DNA of 64,000 nucleotides from Silurus meridionalis (taxonomy: Eukaryota > Chordata > Actinopteri > Siluriformes > Siluridae). The stretch covers positions 8,170,290 to 8,234,289 of the forward strand of contig NC_060899.1 in the NCBI RefSeq assembly GCF_014805685.1, written 5' to 3'. The notes under the pieces were generated by a model that ran no database searches, was not told where the DNA came from, and worked only from the letters and a program-made list of their open reading frames with translations. Shown one piece after another: positions 62,455-64,000 of the stretch. Made by a program: the position numbers and the translations under genes. Each line of letters begins with the position of its first letter. Position 1 is the first letter of the stretch.

Positions 62455-62980
62455 CAGATGCACTCATCAGTCACTTAAATAGGAACCCCTGTTTCCTGGT
62501 TTAATCGTTCAAAGACCTAATGCTTGTCCAGTTTCTGTGAATCAATGATTTCTGTTTTGCCAGGAGTCTTCTATTCTAGCCCATGTTCCTTAAGTTTCAG
62601 AATGTAGTATGCTCACTACAGTCAGTAAAGAGTGGATATTTGAGTTATCATAGCCTTTCTGTCGGCTCAAACCAGTCCTTAATGAGACATTTCAGCCCAC
62701 AAAACAGTCACTCATTGGACTTTTGGGGGGTTTTCTGCACTCTTGTGTGATAATAGCACGTTCTGAAATGCTTAAGCAAGTGTTTGGTACCAGCATGCCA
62801 CAGTCAAAGACAATGAGATCCATTTTTTGCCCTTTATGTTTGTTGTGAACATTAACTGAAGTGCTTGAACTGTATCAGCATTACTTTACGCACTGTACTG
62901 CTGCCACACTATTAGCTGATTTTTTTTGCATGAATGAGCAGGAATACGGATATTCCTAATAAAGTGGACTTTGAGTGTAT
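62455..62980 (-). mobile_element. Internally deleted Tc1-like transposon, minus orientation
   Basis: The right end TATTCCTAATAAAGTGGACT followed by TTGAGTGTA, and the left end CACTTAAATAGGAACCCCTG, are inverted versions of the fish Tc1 terminus that reads CCACTTTATTAGGAACACC. Between them the minus strand shows transposase N-terminal remnants around the AAACCAGTCCTTAATGAG and AGCCTTTCTGTCGGCTCAAA segments; the catalytic part is deleted. Related to the 36165 fragment. Confidence 0.75.
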
Positions 62981-64000
62981 GAGCCGTGGTAAAATACAAG
63001 TTGAACATATGTTTCGTTATACCCAATATGTAGCTTTGGATGGATTTGTATCCAATGACCTTTTGGTGTTACATGGGTGGATTAGTTTTAACCCCAGAGT
63101 CAAAGCGACCCATGGGACATGTATAGGTCACTGTTGAAAAAGGTCTAGGTGCGTGTGTGGGTGTGAAGTAGAGAACAAGTATGGTGTTGGGTGAAGGGAA
63201 ATCTGTCAGTGAGAAAATGATGGCATGAATTTGATAGCTGTCCCAGCGGACCGAAGAAATGGAGGTTGCATGTAAAAATGAATAATTAGACTAAGTACTT
63301 AGTTAATACTCTGCGTAATGCAAACAACATTGTCGAGGTGGGGTACTGGTTAGTTTTCATCGAATACATTTATCTTTAATTTCAGTCGAAATTCTCTTGT
63401 AAAGCACAAAGTCCACCTCATGCCAATAAATGAACCTGCCACAGGCATTTATGGGCTTATGGTATCTGCAGTGAGTGTATGCGTAGAGGTAGGCTGAGAG
63501 CAGTGTTTGATCTTCTGTAATAGCGCTCCCCGCTGCATAATGACAGGTGTCTGATTGTTTCCTTGCTAGAGGAAATGTATAACATTAGAGATACATGTGC
63601 TTTTAAGAGCAGGCTTTAACCAGCGTCTCGGAGCAGAACATTTTATCCTTCACTCCTCCCATTCTGTCTCCAACTCGCTCTAAGCTGCAAGAGATGTCCT
63701 CCATCACTACTCTCCTAGTATTATCAGGCTTTACTGAAAATCTTTTAGTCTTTAAGCATACAGGCAAATAGTTCCAAGCTGCCAGACATCTTTGCCAGTG
63801 GTAGTGAAAGGCAACATGCAGCACAATGCTGCAGTGAACGTGTCTCAAAGGCGCGGCAAGTGAACATTGGCCTGCTCGTTCCGTCTGAAAGCTTTGCACT
63901 CCTTTTTAAATAGAGGGGCAAAGCCTCCTTCTGTGACTGCTTATTACTGATTAAATACGTCTTGCAAGGAGTGCAGCTTTAGATAAATAGCTAACAAACC
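62981..64000. other. Intron 5, end of window
   Basis: Unique sequence. The minus-strand open frame at 63603-63899 has no recognised domain or splice context. The sixth nol4l coding exon is not here. Confidence 0.5.

Noticed and set aside
63603..63899. 98-codon minus-strand frame near the window end
   Set aside because: No recognisable domain, no splice context and no similarity to known neighbours.
55458..64000. Next nol4l coding exon
   Set aside because: No acceptor-flanked frame encoding the expected Ser-rich acidic continuation was found; the exon is placed beyond the right edge.

Overview
The window is genomic DNA from a ray-finned fish, most likely a teleost and possibly a catfish; the species call rests on repeat content and is tentative. 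It is AT-rich, very low in coding density, full of long dinucleotide microsatellites, and carries many decayed Tc1/mariner copies, a hAT-type element and L2-like LINE 3' ends. There are no operons, ribosome binding sites or other prokaryotic features.

Only one protein-coding gene is supported: the 5' part of nol4l (nucleolar protein 4-like; one of the NOL4/NOL4L family), on the + strand. Five coding exons with consensus GT/AG borders and consistent phase are visible: 7738-8061, 28800-28955, 31073-31184, 33669-33778 and 55319-55457. Together they encode the first 280 residues, and the gene runs off the right edge. Two introns are about 21 kb (8062-28799 and 33779-55318), two are 2.1-2.5 kb, and the fifth is at least 8.5 kb.

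Layout: 1-6800 is intergenic and holds a decayed ~35-bp minisatellite between two direct repeats plus Tc1-like debris. 6840-8061 is a CpG-rich promoter with the first exon. Intron 1 holds a long-TIR transposon, L2 3' ends, two decayed Tc1 transposons, a 98-bp alternating purine-pyrimidine tract and a 1024-bp hAT-like element with a perfect 8-bp target duplication. Introns 2 and 3 are short. Intron 4 holds a giant TA/TG microsatellite, an isolated CpG-rich block at about 39.5 kb that looks like a second nol4l promoter with a noncoding first exon, several Tc1 fragments and a triple-nested transposon. Intron 5 is mostly unique sequence with candidate conserved noncoding DNA.

How it fits together: the 7-kb promoter would drive the long form, starting MSGRKHN. 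The 39.5-kb promoter, spliced to exon 5, would drive a short form starting at Met246 (MSDPTW), which resembles the start of the short mammalian NOL4L protein as I remember it. I found no novel biochemical system. The most informative observations are this alternative promoter, the short upstream ORF its splice would create, and the datable nested transposon insertions.
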